Source: Sphingomonas aliaeris
GTDB lineage: Bacteria; Pseudomonadota; Alphaproteobacteria; Sphingomonadales; Sphingomonadaceae
Assembly: GCF_016743815.1 (NCBI RefSeq)
Contig: NZ_CP061035.1
Span: 2,048,501 to 2,112,500, forward strand
DNA: 64,000 bases
Reading direction: 5' to 3'
Below, piece by piece: positions 35,446 through 44,319 of this stretch; position 1 is the stretch's first letter; every line of letters starts with the position of its first letter. The position numbers were made by a program, and so were the translations under genes. A model generated the notes under the pieces. That model was not told where the DNA came from. It saw only the letters and a program-made list of their open reading frames with translations, and searched no databases.

Positions 35446-35694
35446 TCAGCTCTTACGGATGGCCTTCACCAGATCGTCCTTGTTCATCTTCGATCGACCT
35501 TCGATACCGATCTTGCGGGCTTCCTTCATCAGATCGTCCTTTGATCGATCCTCGAGTTCCGATCCGCGATGATCCAGCGTGCCGGCCGCCTTGGCATTGG
35601 CGATTCGCGCCGCCTTGGATTTCGATGCACCGTCGCGGCGCAGATCCTCGTATAACTTGTCATCCTTGATCGCCGGTCCGTGATCCTTCGCCAT
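35446..35694 (-). CDS. Small Rho-N/SAP-like basic protein
   Basis: 82 residues, highly charged. KDDKLYEDLRRDGASKSKAARIANAKA is a widespread motif of short plasmid-stabilisation/DUF7218-like proteins, and the C-terminal half, DDLMKEARKIGIEGRSKMNKDDLVKAIRK, is a Rho N-terminal/SAP-like helix-extended loop-helix likely to bind nucleic acid. A strong GAGGAGGA ribosome site lies seven bases before the ATG. Short, intact and transcribed divergently from purF. Confidence 0.82.
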   Translation of the reverse strand: MAKDHGPAIKDDKLYEDLRRDGASKSKAARIANAKAAGTLDHRGSELEDRSKDDLMKEARKIGIEGRSKMNKDDLVKAIRKS

Positions 35695-35822
35695 GCCGAT
35701 CCTCCTCTACAAGGCGTTGAAAACGGGCAATGCGACGGATCGCTCCGACAAATTTTACAAAAGCGCGACAAAGCGGGATCGGGGCCCTATATGACGGGCG
35801 AAGCAACACCCCGAAGGGCGCC

Positions 35823-37291
35823 ATGCTGACGACCAATCCGTTCGATACCCCCGAAGACGGGGATAAACTGCGCGAAGAATGCGGGGTTTTCGGCGTGTCC
35901 GGAAGCGAGGGCGCTGCTGCGCTCGTCGCGCTTGGATTGCACGCATTGCAACACCGTGGCCAGGAAGCGGCCGGGATAACGAGCTTCGACGGCTCGGAAT
36001 TCCATACGCACCGCGCGATGGGCCATGTTGCCGGAAACTTCGATCGCGACGACATCATCAACGCGCTGCGCGGCAACGTCGCATGCGGGCATGTCCGCTA
36101 TTCGACCACCGGCGAGACGGCGCTGCGCAACGTGCAGCCGCTGTATGCCGACCTGGCGAGCGGCGGCTTCGCGATCGCGCATAACGGCAACATATCCAAC
36201 GCGATGCGGCTGCGACGCGATCTCGTCCGGCGTGGATCGATCTTCCAGTCGACCAGCGATACCGAGACGATCATCCATCTGGTCGCGACGTCGAACTATC
36301 GCACCGTCGTCGACAAGTTCATCGACGCGCTGAAGCAGGTCGAGGGTGCCTATTCGCTGATCGTGATGACGCCCGAAGGCATGATCGCCTGCCGCGATCC
36401 GCTCGGCATTCGTCCGCTGGTGATGGGCAAGCTTGGCGACGCGGTGATCTTCGCTTCGGAAACCGTCGCGCTTGACGTGTGCGGCGCGGAATTCGTCCGG
36501 TCGATCGATCCGGGCGAACTCGTGATCGTGAAGGGCGACCAGATCCTGTCGCATCGCCCGTTCGGGCAAGTCGCCCCCGCCCCTGCATCTTCGAATATGT
36601 GTATTTCTCGCGACCTGATTCGATCTCGGAAGATCGCAGCGTCTATACCGTCCGCAAGGCGATCGGCGCGCAATTGGCGATCGAAAGTCCGGTGGATGCC
36701 GATCTGGTCATTCCCGTTCCCGATTCCGGCACGCCGGCGGCACTGGGATATGCGCAGGAATCGGGCATCCCGTTCGAGTTGGGGATCATCCGGTCGCATT
36801 ATGTCGGCCGCACGTTCATCCAGCCGTCGAACGAGGTGCGTCACCTTGGTGTGAAGCTGAAGCACAATGCGAACCGAGCACTCGTTGCGGGCAAGAAGAT
36901 CGTCCTGATCGACGATTCGATCGTTCGCGGGACGACCAGCCTGAAGATCGTGCAGATGATGCGCGATGCCGGTGCGGCGGAAGTCCATATGCGGATCGCA
37001 TCGCCGCCGACGCGGCATTCCTGCTTCTACGGCGTCGACACGCCCGAGCGTGCCAAATTGCTGGCGGCGAACATGAACATCGACGAGATGAACAAGTATA
37101 TCCAAGCCGACAGTCTTGCGTTCGTGTCGATCGACGGGCTGTACAAGGCGCTGGGCGATCCACAGCGCAACGCGATCCGGCCGAGCCACTGCGATGCATG
37201 CTTTACGGGCGATTATCCGACGACGCTGACCGATCAGGACGACGTGGTCCAGATCGATCAGTTCGCCTTGCTGGCGGAGCGGATGGTCTAA
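35823..37291 (+). pseudogene. purF: Amidophosphoribosyltransferase, frame broken by one missing base
   Basis: First committed step of purine synthesis (PRPP plus glutamine to phosphoribosylamine), 489 residues when repaired. A short propeptide precedes nucleophile Cys20 (EECGVFGVSGSEG). The glutaminase domain has HALQHRGQEAAGI, GHVRYSTTGE and NGNISN. The C-terminal PRTase domain has VLIDDSIVRGTTSLKI and SCFYGVDTP. The frame breaks at the CCCCC run 36574-36578: one more C gives APRPCIFEYVYFSRPDS, the conserved junction. An essential biosynthetic gene, so an assembly indel is likely. In-frame upstream ORF to 35730 is not supported. Confidence 0.92.
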
Positions 37292-37398
37292 CCATCCGCC
37301 GCGTTCGTACCGATCGTGTCGAACCACCGACCTTCCCTTTCGCGTAATCAGCGATAGAAGGCGGGGCTTCGATACGCTCAGGCCGAACGGATTTCAAT

Positions 37399-38108
37399 TT
37401 GACCGATCTCCCCTCCAGAACCAGATCGCCCTCGTTACCGGGGCAAGCCGCGGCATCGGCGCGGCGACCGCCAAGGCGCTTGCAGCCGCGGGCGCGCATG
37501 TCGTGCTGACCGCGCGCACCGCGAAGGACCTGGAAGCGGTCGAAACGGCGATCTTCGATGCGGGTGGCAGCGCGACGATCGCGCCACTGGATCTGGCGGC
37601 GACGGACAGTATCGGCCGTCTGGCGGTCGCGATCGGCGAACGCTGGCCGCAGCTCGATATTCTCGTCCTGAATGCGGCGATGCTCGGCAGCCTGACGCCG
37701 GTGCCAAGCATCGACGCGAAGGAACTGGCGCAAGTCCTGACGCTGAACATCAGCGCGCAGGCGGCGATGATAACTGCGTTCGATCCGATGCTGCGCGCGT
37801 CGAAGCGGGCGCGGGTGATCGGCCTGACGTCCAGCGTCGGGCGCAAGGCGCGCGCTTATTGGGGACTGTACGGCGCGTCCAAGGCGGCGTTCGAGATCTT
37901 GCTGACGTCTTACGGTGAGGAGATGGAGCGGATCAGCAGCATCCGGACCGCCATCGTCGATCCCGGCGCGACGCGGACCAAGATGCGCGAGCGGGCCTAT
38001 CCTGGTGAGGATCCTGCATCGGTGAAGCCGCCCGAGACCGTCGGCGACCGGATTGCGGCTTTGGTGATCGAGGATTTCGAGACCGGACATTTCGAGCGGG
38101 TCGGCTGA
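37399..38108 (+). pseudogene. Short-chain dehydrogenase, frame broken by one missing base near the start
   Basis: 236 residues when repaired. TTG at 37399 begins MTDLP, and adding one C to the CCCC run at 37410-37413 joins it to LQNQIALVTGASRGIGAATAKALAA with the cofactor motif GASRGIG. The catalytic triad is Ser in GLTSSVG, then YGASKAAFE; an NAAMLG motif is present. The last part resembles SDRs of unknown substrate (VDPGATRTKMRERAYPGEDP). Without repair the only starts are internal (GTG 37503), which would remove the nucleotide-binding loop. Confidence 0.83.
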
Positions 38109-38112
38109 TTAA

Positions 38113-38145
38113 CTGCCGGGTCGAAGCATCACTTCGACCCGGCAG
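38113..38145. terminator. Bidirectional terminator between the SDR and the serine hydrolase
   Basis: Perfect 14-base stem: CTGCCGGGTCGAAG, loop CATCA, CTTCGACCCGGCAG. It sits five bases after the SDR stop and before the stop of the convergent gene, with moderately T-rich flanks. Confidence 0.78.
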
Positions 38146-38153
38146 GCCATTTG

Positions 38154-39353
38154 CTATTTCGACGCCGCGTCGATCAGCGCCTGCTGGAATTCCGCCCGCG
38201 ACGCGGACAAATCGGGGCCGGTCGCGCGCGGCCAGGCGCTGGACATCGCGATGACGATACGGCGCTTCGGATCAATCAGAATACTTTGCCCGAAGATGCC
38301 CTGCGCGCCGTAACGGCCGTCGGGATAGGTCCACCACTGATATCCATAGCCGAACCCCGGGCGTCCGACATCGGCCTTGGCCGCGGTTGCCTCTGCAAAC
38401 CAGCCGGGTGCGACAATGTTCTTGCCCCCGCTGAGCGCAAGAACGCCCATCCGCGCATAATCGCGCAGCGAGACGGACAGGCAGCAGCCGCCGACATCCT
38501 GCCCGGACGGATCGACCATCCAGAAGGCGTCGCGTTCCATTCCGAACGGACGCCAGACCTTCTCGCTAAGATACGAAGCGAGCGACTTGCCCGTCGCCTT
38601 GGTCACCAACACGCCGATCAGGTTGGTTTCCCCGGTTTTGTAGACCCACTTCTCCCCCGGCGCGGTCGCGCGAGGCAAGGTCCGCATATAGGCGACGGTC
38701 GGATCGTCTCCGGCGGGCACTGGACGGGCATACATTGCGGCGACGTCGGACTTGGGATCGGTGTAATCCTCGTTCCATTTCACGCCCGAGGTCATCGTCA
38801 GGAGCTGTGCAATGCTGACGCCGTCATACCCGCTGCCGGCGAGTTCGGGGATGTATTTGGTGACCGGTTCCTCGACGGACTTGATATAGCCGTCGCGAAT
38901 GGCCGCCCCGACAAGCGTGGAGGTGAAGGATTTAGCGACCGAGAAGCTGGTGTAGCGGCCTTGCGCGGAATAGCCTCGTGCGTAGCGTTCGAGCCGGACC
39001 TTCCCGTCCTGCAGGACGATCAAACCCGCCGTATTATACTTGGCCATATAGCCGTCGACCGTCGCTTGATCGATCGGCAAGGGCGTGCCTGCCGGCAACG
39101 GATAGACGCGTGACCCGCGCTTGACGATATCGCCGGGGAAGACGGTTTCCATCGCCGGGAAGGTCGCGTCGCGCTTGGCTTGATCCCAGAAGAGGATGGA
39201 GGCGCCGATCTGCTGCTGCCGGGCGGAATCGGCGGGATTGGAGGCGATCTGGATCGGCCCCCGGGATGCCGATCTGTCCGGCATCGTGGCGCATCCTCCA
39301 AGCGATACCGCCGCGAGGACACCCACGATCATACGTGCATTCGCCATCTTCAT
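38154..39353 (-). CDS. Serine hydrolase, class C beta-lactamase-like lipoprotein
   Basis: 399 residues from ATG 39351-39353, with AAGGGGAG just upstream. The signal ends VSLGGC, so Cys21 is a lipobox residue. Catalytic SxxK motif is S138-V-A-K141 (TSFSVAKSF). A Y-x-N-like site is not certain, but GYGYQWWTYPDGRYGAQGIFGQSI near the C-terminus matches the H/K-x-G type block of the esterase/beta-lactamase family. Likely a periplasmic esterase, carboxypeptidase or 6-aminohexanoate-dimer-hydrolase-like enzyme; a true resistance role is not implied. Confidence 0.85.
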   Translation of the reverse strand: MKMANARMIVGVLAAVSLGGCATMPDRSASRGPIQIASNPADSARQQQIGASILFWDQAKRDATFPAMETVFPGDIVKRGSRVYPLPAGTPLPIDQATVDGYMAKYNTAGLIVLQDGKVRLERYARGYSAQGRYTSFSVAKSFTSTLVGAAIRDGYIKSVEEPVTKYIPELAGSGYDGVSIAQLLTMTSGVKWNEDYTDPKSDVAAMYARPVPAGDDPTVAYMRTLPRATAPGEKWVYKTGETNLIGVLVTKATGKSLASYLSEKVWRPFGMERDAFWMVDPSGQDVGGCCLSVSLRDYARMGVLALSGGKNIVAPGWFAEATAAKADVGRPGFGYGYQWWTYPDGRYGAQGIFGQSILIDPKRRIVIAMSSAWPRATGPDLSASRAEFQQALIDAASK

Positions 39354-39376
39354 ACTCCCCCTTAACATTATCAATT

Positions 39377-40657
39377 TTATCGTTTTATCAAAGTCACTTG
39401 CGCTACGTCTATCCCGCCGCCTCTGAAGCCGCCCTCGCAGTACATCAGGTAATAACGCCACAGATCCACGAAATGCTGGTCGAACTCCGGCGGCAGGAAC
39501 CCACCGTCTACGGCCGCGTCGAACGCGATGCGCCAGCGTTTCAGCGTTTCGGTATAATCCAGTCCGAAGGCTGAGCGGTCGTGCCACTCCAGCCCCTGCC
39601 CTTCCGCGAGTGCACGGAAACGGCTTTCGGACAGGAGCATGCCGCCGGGAAAGACGTACCGCTGGATGAAATCGACGTTGCGGGCATAAGAATCGAAGAT
39701 CGCGTCATCGATCAGGATGTACTGGATCGCGGCGCGACCGCCGGGTTTGAGTGCCTTCGAGATTGCCGACAAATAGGACGGCCAATATTCCTGGCCGACC
39801 GCCTCCACCATTTCGATGCTGACGATCGCGTCGAATTGACCCGCGACGTCGCGATAGTCGGTGATCGATACCATGACGTCGGCGGTCAGCCCGGCCTCCG
39901 CCATGCGCAGATCGACCGCGGCCTTCTGCTCGGCCGACAGTGTAATGCTGTGAACCTTGCGACCGGCACGTGCGGCGACCTCGGCGAAAGACCCCCAGCC
40001 GCTGCCGATTTCGAGGATCGTGTCGCCCGGCGCGGTGGCGGTTCGTTCCAGCATGGCGTTCAGCTTGGTCGCTTGCGCATCCTCGAGCGATTGCGCATCG
40101 CTGTCGAACATCGCGCTGGAATAGGTCATGCCGGGATCGAGCCAGAGACCGTAAAAATCGTTCCCGAGATCGTAGTGGAATTCGATGTTGCGGCGCGACC
40201 CCTGCTTGTCGTTGCGGCGCAGGCGGTGCGCGAGGCGACCGAGAAACCGGACCAGCCCGCCCGACCGCGCAGTTTCGCCGAGCGACACGGCGTTCCGCAT
40301 GAACAGATCGAACAGAGGCACAGGGTCGGGGCTGGACCAGTCGCCCGCCGCCCAAGCGACGTACCAGCCGGCTGATCCTCCTGTGACGAGACGCACGATC
40401 GCACGCCAGCTGGGCATGTCTACTATCGCGACCGGCCCCGGCTTGCGTCCGCCGAGCGTGCGCCGTGTACCGTCCGGCAAGGTCGCCTCGATCGCGCCGA
40501 CTTCCAGTCCGGCATCGATACGATCCAGGATGCGATGGAATGTGCCGTGGAACCGGTTCAACAGCCAATCGACGGACGCGCGCCGCTCCCGCCCGGGACC
40601 GCCGCGGCGCTTGGGCATGCCGAAGCGGCGCCCTCTATTCGGTGTTACCGCGTTCAT
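39377..40657 (-). CDS. Cyclopropane-fatty-acyl-phospholipid synthase-family methyltransferase
   Basis: 426 residues. SAM-binding motif LEIGSGWGSFAEVAARAG, upstream block NIEFHYDLGNDFYGLWLDPGMTYSSAMF and downstream YILIDDAIFDSYARNVDFIQRYVFPGGMLLSE are the Cfa hallmarks. The ending RRYYLMYCEGGFRGG-type segment (LWRYYLMYCEGGFRGGGI) matches Cfa. Methylates double bonds of membrane acyl chains to cyclopropane rings, using SAM. It lies just upstream of the serine hydrolase gene and downstream of the photolyase gene, all leftward. Confidence 0.92.
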   Translation of the reverse strand: MNAVTPNRGRRFGMPKRRGGPGRERRASVDWLLNRFHGTFHRILDRIDAGLEVGAIEATLPDGTRRTLGGRKPGPVAIVDMPSWRAIVRLVTGGSAGWYVAWAAGDWSSPDPVPLFDLFMRNAVSLGETARSGGLVRFLGRLAHRLRRNDKQGSRRNIEFHYDLGNDFYGLWLDPGMTYSSAMFDSDAQSLEDAQATKLNAMLERTATAPGDTILEIGSGWGSFAEVAARAGRKVHSITLSAEQKAAVDLRMAEAGLTADVMVSITDYRDVAGQFDAIVSIEMVEAVGQEYWPSYLSAISKALKPGGRAAIQYILIDDAIFDSYARNVDFIQRYVFPGGMLLSESRFRALAEGQGLEWHDRSAFGLDYTETLKRWRIAFDAAVDGGFLPPEFDQHFVDLWRYYLMYCEGGFRGGGIDVAQVTLIKR

Positions 40658-40701
40658 GCCGTCAGCTTATTGCATCACGCCAAGCGTGCCGAAAGGGGTA
40701 A

Positions 40702-42084
40702 TCATTTCGTCCGCCGTGCCGCGGCCAGCGCGCGTTCACGACCTTCGCGGTGGCCGATAATCTTAGCGGGGTAGCTCTCCGGACGGCGTCCGGATTCGTC
40801 GGGATCATGAATGGCGGCGTCATCGAGGCCGGAGAGTTCGGGCACCCATTCGCGAATGTAGCCGGCGGCGTCGAACTTCACCGACTGGGTGAGCGGGGCC
40901 ATGATGCGGACGAACATGTTCGGATCGATCCCCGTGCCCGACGTCCATTGCCAGTTCACGCTGTTCGACGCGTAGTCGGCATCGACCAGGCAGTCCCAGA
41001 ACCATTCCTCGCCCTTCCGCCAGTCGATGAGGAGGTGCTTGATCAGGAAGGAGGCAGTGATCATTCGGACGCGGTTGTGCATCCAGCCTGTGGTCCAGAG
41101 CTGACGCATCCCGGCATCAACGATCGGATAGCCGGTGCGCCCCTGTTGCCATGCCTTCAAATCGGAGGCTGCGTCCGGACCGGTGCGCCATTCCAGCGCG
41201 TCCAGCGTGGGGCGGCCGCTTTCGCGGCCATAATCGGGATATTGCAGGATGACGTTCTGGGCATAATCGCGCCAGGCAATTTCCTTCAGGTAGATCGTCG
41301 CGTCGCCCTTCGCCTCGATGACGTGGTGCCAGACGGTTGCGGGCGAAATTTCGCCGAAATGCAGATGGGGTGAGAGGCGCGACGTCAATTCGTCGGATGG
41401 AAGATTCCGGCCGATGTCGTAGCCGGAGGCGTGGGGGAGAAAATCTTCGAGCCGCTCCTTCGCACCGCCCTCGCCCGGCGTCCATTCCTTGACGAAGCCC
41501 GTCGCCCAGTCGGGTTTCGTCGGGAGGAGGTTCCAGTCCGCGAGCGTATCGCTTGCGGGCCATTTTGCCGGGGCCGGGATCGCATCCGGCGCGGCGACGG
41601 GATGCGGCGGCGGCATGTGGGCGGAGAGCGCTCGCCAGAAGGGGGTGTAGATCTTGTAGGGCGCGCCGGAGCCCGTCGTCACCGTACCAGGGGGTGCGAG
41701 GTAGTTGCCGTCATGACAGACCAGATCGAGCGTTTTCGCCACCGCGTGCTCGGCATTGCGCCACCAGGGTTCGTAGTGATGCAAGCAATGCACACGCTTC
41801 GCCCCTGTTTCGGCGGCGAGATCGGTCAGGACCGTATCCGCCCTGCCCCGCCTGAGGATCAGCCGCGACCCGAGTTTGCGGAGATCCTTGTCGAGGGACA
41901 TCAGGCTGTGATGCAGCCACCAGCGTGACGCGCCACCCATTCGGCGATGCTTCGGCGTTTCGTCATCGAGGATGTAGACGGGGATGACTGGACCGTCATG
42001 GACGGCGGCGATCAAGGCAGCCTGATCGGCCACGCGCAGATCGCGACGGAGCCACAAGAGGGTCGGTTCGGCCTTCAAATTCAT
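40702..42084 (-). CDS. phrB: Deoxyribodipyrimidine photolyase
   Basis: 460 residues from ATG 42082-42084 (MNLKAEPTLLWLRRDLRVADQAALIAAV). N-terminal Rossmann-like antenna domain with VIPVYILDDET, then the C-terminal FAD domain: RLSPHLHFGEISPATVWHHV, EIAWRDYAQNVILQYPDYG, GRTGYPIVDAGMRQLWTTGWMHNRVRMI, LIDWRKGEEWFWDCLVDADYASNSVNWQW. Repairs UV pyrimidine dimers using light. The electron-transfer tryptophans of the family are in these blocks. The 12-residue extension to 42120 is not favoured. Confidence 0.95.
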   Translation of the reverse strand: MNLKAEPTLLWLRRDLRVADQAALIAAVHDGPVIPVYILDDETPKHRRMGGASRWWLHHSLMSLDKDLRKLGSRLILRRGRADTVLTDLAAETGAKRVHCLHHYEPWWRNAEHAVAKTLDLVCHDGNYLAPPGTVTTGSGAPYKIYTPFWRALSAHMPPPHPVAAPDAIPAPAKWPASDTLADWNLLPTKPDWATGFVKEWTPGEGGAKERLEDFLPHASGYDIGRNLPSDELTSRLSPHLHFGEISPATVWHHVIEAKGDATIYLKEIAWRDYAQNVILQYPDYGRESGRPTLDALEWRTGPDAASDLKAWQQGRTGYPIVDAGMRQLWTTGWMHNRVRMITASFLIKHLLIDWRKGEEWFWDCLVDADYASNSVNWQWTSGTGIDPNMFVRIMAPLTQSVKFDAAGYIREWVPELSGLDDAAIHDPDESGRRPESYPAKIIGHREGRERALAAARRTK

Positions 42085-42368
42085 GCTCCATCCGGGTCGT
42101 GTAATGTCGTTCGACGACATTCGAAACGAATGGGGGGCGCTTCGTTCCCCTACTACCGGATCAGAAGATGGGCGGTGAGCGCTTTACCGAGCATTCGGTC
42201 GTGCGGAAGCGTCCGAAGTTCACAGAAGGTCACTCGATATCGGGATCGACGCACCACCGTTTGGACCCGCCAATGCTCCATTGCCCATATTGCCGACGAG
42301 CGGGATACGATGACCCTTATATTCCAACATTGCAGCAAGATTCTTCGTGGCTCTCCGATGCGTCGTAA
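42085..42368. other. Gene-poor stretch, no supported gene
   Basis: Between the photolyase start and the PEP-CTERM gene terminator. Three overlapping frames of 61-66 residues exist (42153-42338 and 42220-42417 minus, 42168-42368 plus). None has a convincing ribosome site or recognised motif, and they overlap each other. The plus frame has a C-P-Y-C motif, which is not enough. It may hold the photolyase promoter. Confidence 0.4.
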
Positions 42369-42414
42369 CCAACGGAAGAGGCCGCCGCCCGACTAGGCGA
42401 CGGCCTCCCGTTGG
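42369..42414 (-). terminator. Long hairpin terminator of the PEP-CTERM gene
   Basis: Outer arms CCAACGG and CCGTTGG, inner arms GAGGCCGCCGCC and GGCGACGGCCTC (one mismatch) around a CGACTA loop. It starts 18 bases after the stop of the 42432-43247 gene on its strand. There is no long U run, so it may act by structure. Confidence 0.72.
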
Positions 42415-42431
42415 CATGATCCGTTAAAGAA

Positions 42432-43247
42432 TCAGGCGGCGTACGAAACGCGGACGCTCGGGCGGCGGCGCAGTGCGAAGCCGATCAGGCCGAAGCCCGC
42501 GATCATCATTCCCCAGGTTGCGGTTTCCGGAACCGCGCCGGCGGCCGTCACCGCGCTGATCGAGAAGTTGTCGACAGCGAGACCGTCTTCGTTACCGGCC
42601 ACATCGGTGTCCAGCCAGCGGAACGCGAAGTTGGAACCATTGGCGATCGACAGGCCCGACAACAAGGTGCTTAGTTCCTGTCGGTTCGCACCGAGATTGC
42701 CGTTAAGCGCGCCGTTCGGGCTGGTGATCAGCGAACTGAACTGCAGCGCGGCGACCGAAATCCATACCGCGCTGTTGTCCGAGATGCTCGTCGAAGTCAG
42801 CGAATATTGGAATACCAGCGAGTCGAGCGAATTGCTGCCATTGCGCCACTGCTCACCGAAATAGCCGATGTTCAGGCCGGTGATCGTCGAGCCGGTAGCG
42901 TTCGAAAACACCGCGCCGAAGGAAGGGAACAGATTGTTGCTACGCAGCGAACCGAGGGCCCTGTCCGCGCTGTTTGCCGACCCGAAACTGTAAACGTCGC
43001 CCGTGTTGCTGGTGCCCGTGCCAACGGAATACGTTGAATTCTGGTTCGGGCCGGTTTCCGAAACTCTCCAGCCCCGCGGCAGGCCGCTGCTTGCAACACC
43101 GGATGACAGCGAGTCGAAATTCTGCGTGTAGGTGGTGCCGCCGAGCGCGATCGAACCCGAGCCATAATTGTCGGCAAATGCCGGGGCAGCAGCGAAAACC
43201 ATTGCAGCCGCCGTGACGCCGCGAGCGGCGATCGAGAGATATGTCAT
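42432..43247 (-). CDS. PEP-CTERM sorting-domain protein
   Basis: 271 residues. Signal peptide MTYLSIAARGVTAAAMVFAAAPAFA, a Ser/Thr/Asn/Gly-rich beta-type body, and a C-terminal sorting tail: PETATWGMMIAGFGLIGFALRRR (about 240-262), the PEP-CTERM pattern of P-E-x-x-x-W, a hydrophobic helix and an Arg cluster. Exosortase processes such tails for export and surface or matrix attachment. No exosortase gene is in the window. GGTAAAGGGG precedes the ATG and a terminator follows, so it is monocistronic. Confidence 0.92.
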   Translation of the reverse strand: MTYLSIAARGVTAAAMVFAAAPAFADNYGSGSIALGGTTYTQNFDSLSSGVASSGLPRGWRVSETGPNQNSTYSVGTGTSNTGDVYSFGSANSADRALGSLRSNNLFPSFGAVFSNATGSTITGLNIGYFGEQWRNGSNSLDSLVFQYSLTSTSISDNSAVWISVAALQFSSLITSPNGALNGNLGANRQELSTLLSGLSIANGSNFAFRWLDTDVAGNEDGLAVDNFSISAVTAAGAVPETATWGMMIAGFGLIGFALRRRPSVRVSYAA

Positions 43248-43332
43248 AGGACCCCTTTACCTTATCGGACGGCACGTTTCTCCGTGCCCGCAAAGGTCGC
43301 TAAGCATCTAATGCGTAAGTATTATGACCTTT

Positions 43333-44250
43333 TTAAGCTTTGCGATCAGGGCCTCGCAGCGCGGAGAAAGTCCGGCCGAGGACGAGGATGGCGCGGACAT
43401 GGCGTCGAGCGATTTCCAGAGCATCAGGGCCGTAGCCGCCGCCTACGGTGCTCGCCAGCGGCAGGCCGCGCGACATCGCCAGCGTGGCGATGAGCGCCTC
43501 GCGCCTGTCGAGGCCATGCTGGGTCAGCGATAGACGCCCGAGCCGGTCGCCCCCGAACGGATCCACGCCGGCCTGATAGAGAATGAGATCGGGCGCGAAT
43601 TCGTCGAGCAGCGGCGCGAGGGTGGCCTGTAGCGTGTCGAGATAGACATCGTCCCCGGTCTCGTCGGGCAACGGCACGTCGAGCGTCGATCGTGCCTTGC
43701 GCACTGGAAAGTTCTTGGCGGCATGGATCGAATAGGTAGCGATGCCGGTACGCCCTGCCGTGAGGGCGGCGGTACCGTCCCCCTGATGCACGTCGCAATC
43801 GACGATGAGCGTCCGTATTCCCTCTGCTTCAAGTTGGACCGCAGCAATGGCGAGATCGTTGAACACGCAGAAGCCTGCACCGGTATCCGCAAGGGCATGA
43901 TGACTGCCCCCCGCGCTGTTTGCCGCAAAGCGGTTCGACAGCGCGAGGCGCGCGGCGAGATAAGTGCCGCCCGGGACCATGCGGGCACGACGGGCGACCT
44001 CAGCCGTGACGGGAAATCCCAACCGGCGCTCCTTTTCGCGGGGAACGCGAGCTTCCAGCACTTCCGCGACATAGTCGGGATCGTGCACCGCCTCCAGCCA
44101 GGGGAGCGGCACGGGATCGGGCCGATGCCAGTCGATCAGCCCCCCTTCCTCCTGCAAAAGATCGCGGATCAGGCCATTCTTGTTCCACTGATAGGTGCTG
44201 CGGGCCGGCGCCGGTGCAACGTAATCCGGGTGGTGGACGAGTGGGATCAT
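43333..44250 (-). CDS. Histone deacetylase-family (acetoin utilization/acetylpolyamine amidohydrolase-type) protein
   Basis: 305 residues. Motifs of zinc deacetylases of the arginase/HDAC fold are in order: RMVPGGTYLAA, GGSHHA (114-119), GFCVFNDLAIAA, DCDVHQGDGT (151-160, with the zinc Asp and His), and LILYQAGVDPFGGDRLGRLSLT. Bacterial members hydrolyse acetylated polyamines or other small amides. No signal peptide, so cytosolic. It faces the HSL-type esterase gene divergently, with about 70 bases between starts. Confidence 0.88.
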   Translation of the reverse strand: MIPLVHHPDYVAPAPARSTYQWNKNGLIRDLLQEEGGLIDWHRPDPVPLPWLEAVHDPDYVAEVLEARVPREKERRLGFPVTAEVARRARMVPGGTYLAARLALSNRFAANSAGGSHHALADTGAGFCVFNDLAIAAVQLEAEGIRTLIVDCDVHQGDGTAALTAGRTGIATYSIHAAKNFPVRKARSTLDVPLPDETGDDVYLDTLQATLAPLLDEFAPDLILYQAGVDPFGGDRLGRLSLTQHGLDRREALIATLAMSRGLPLASTVGGGYGPDALEIARRHVRAILVLGRTFSALRGPDRKA

Positions 44251-44319
44251 CCTGCTAACCTAGGTATCGAGTGACGTCCGCGCCATCGGCGGACGAGTCA
44301 AACGGGATTGAGGATAGAC

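Noticed and set aside
38154-39353. Antibiotic-resistance beta-lactamase
   Set aside because: Only the SxxK family fold is evident; the lipobox and overall sequence fit a general serine hydrolase, so no resistance function is claimed.
42168-42368. 66-residue plus frame with a C-P-Y-C motif
   Set aside because: No ribosome site, overlaps two minus frames, and the motif is too short to support a gene.
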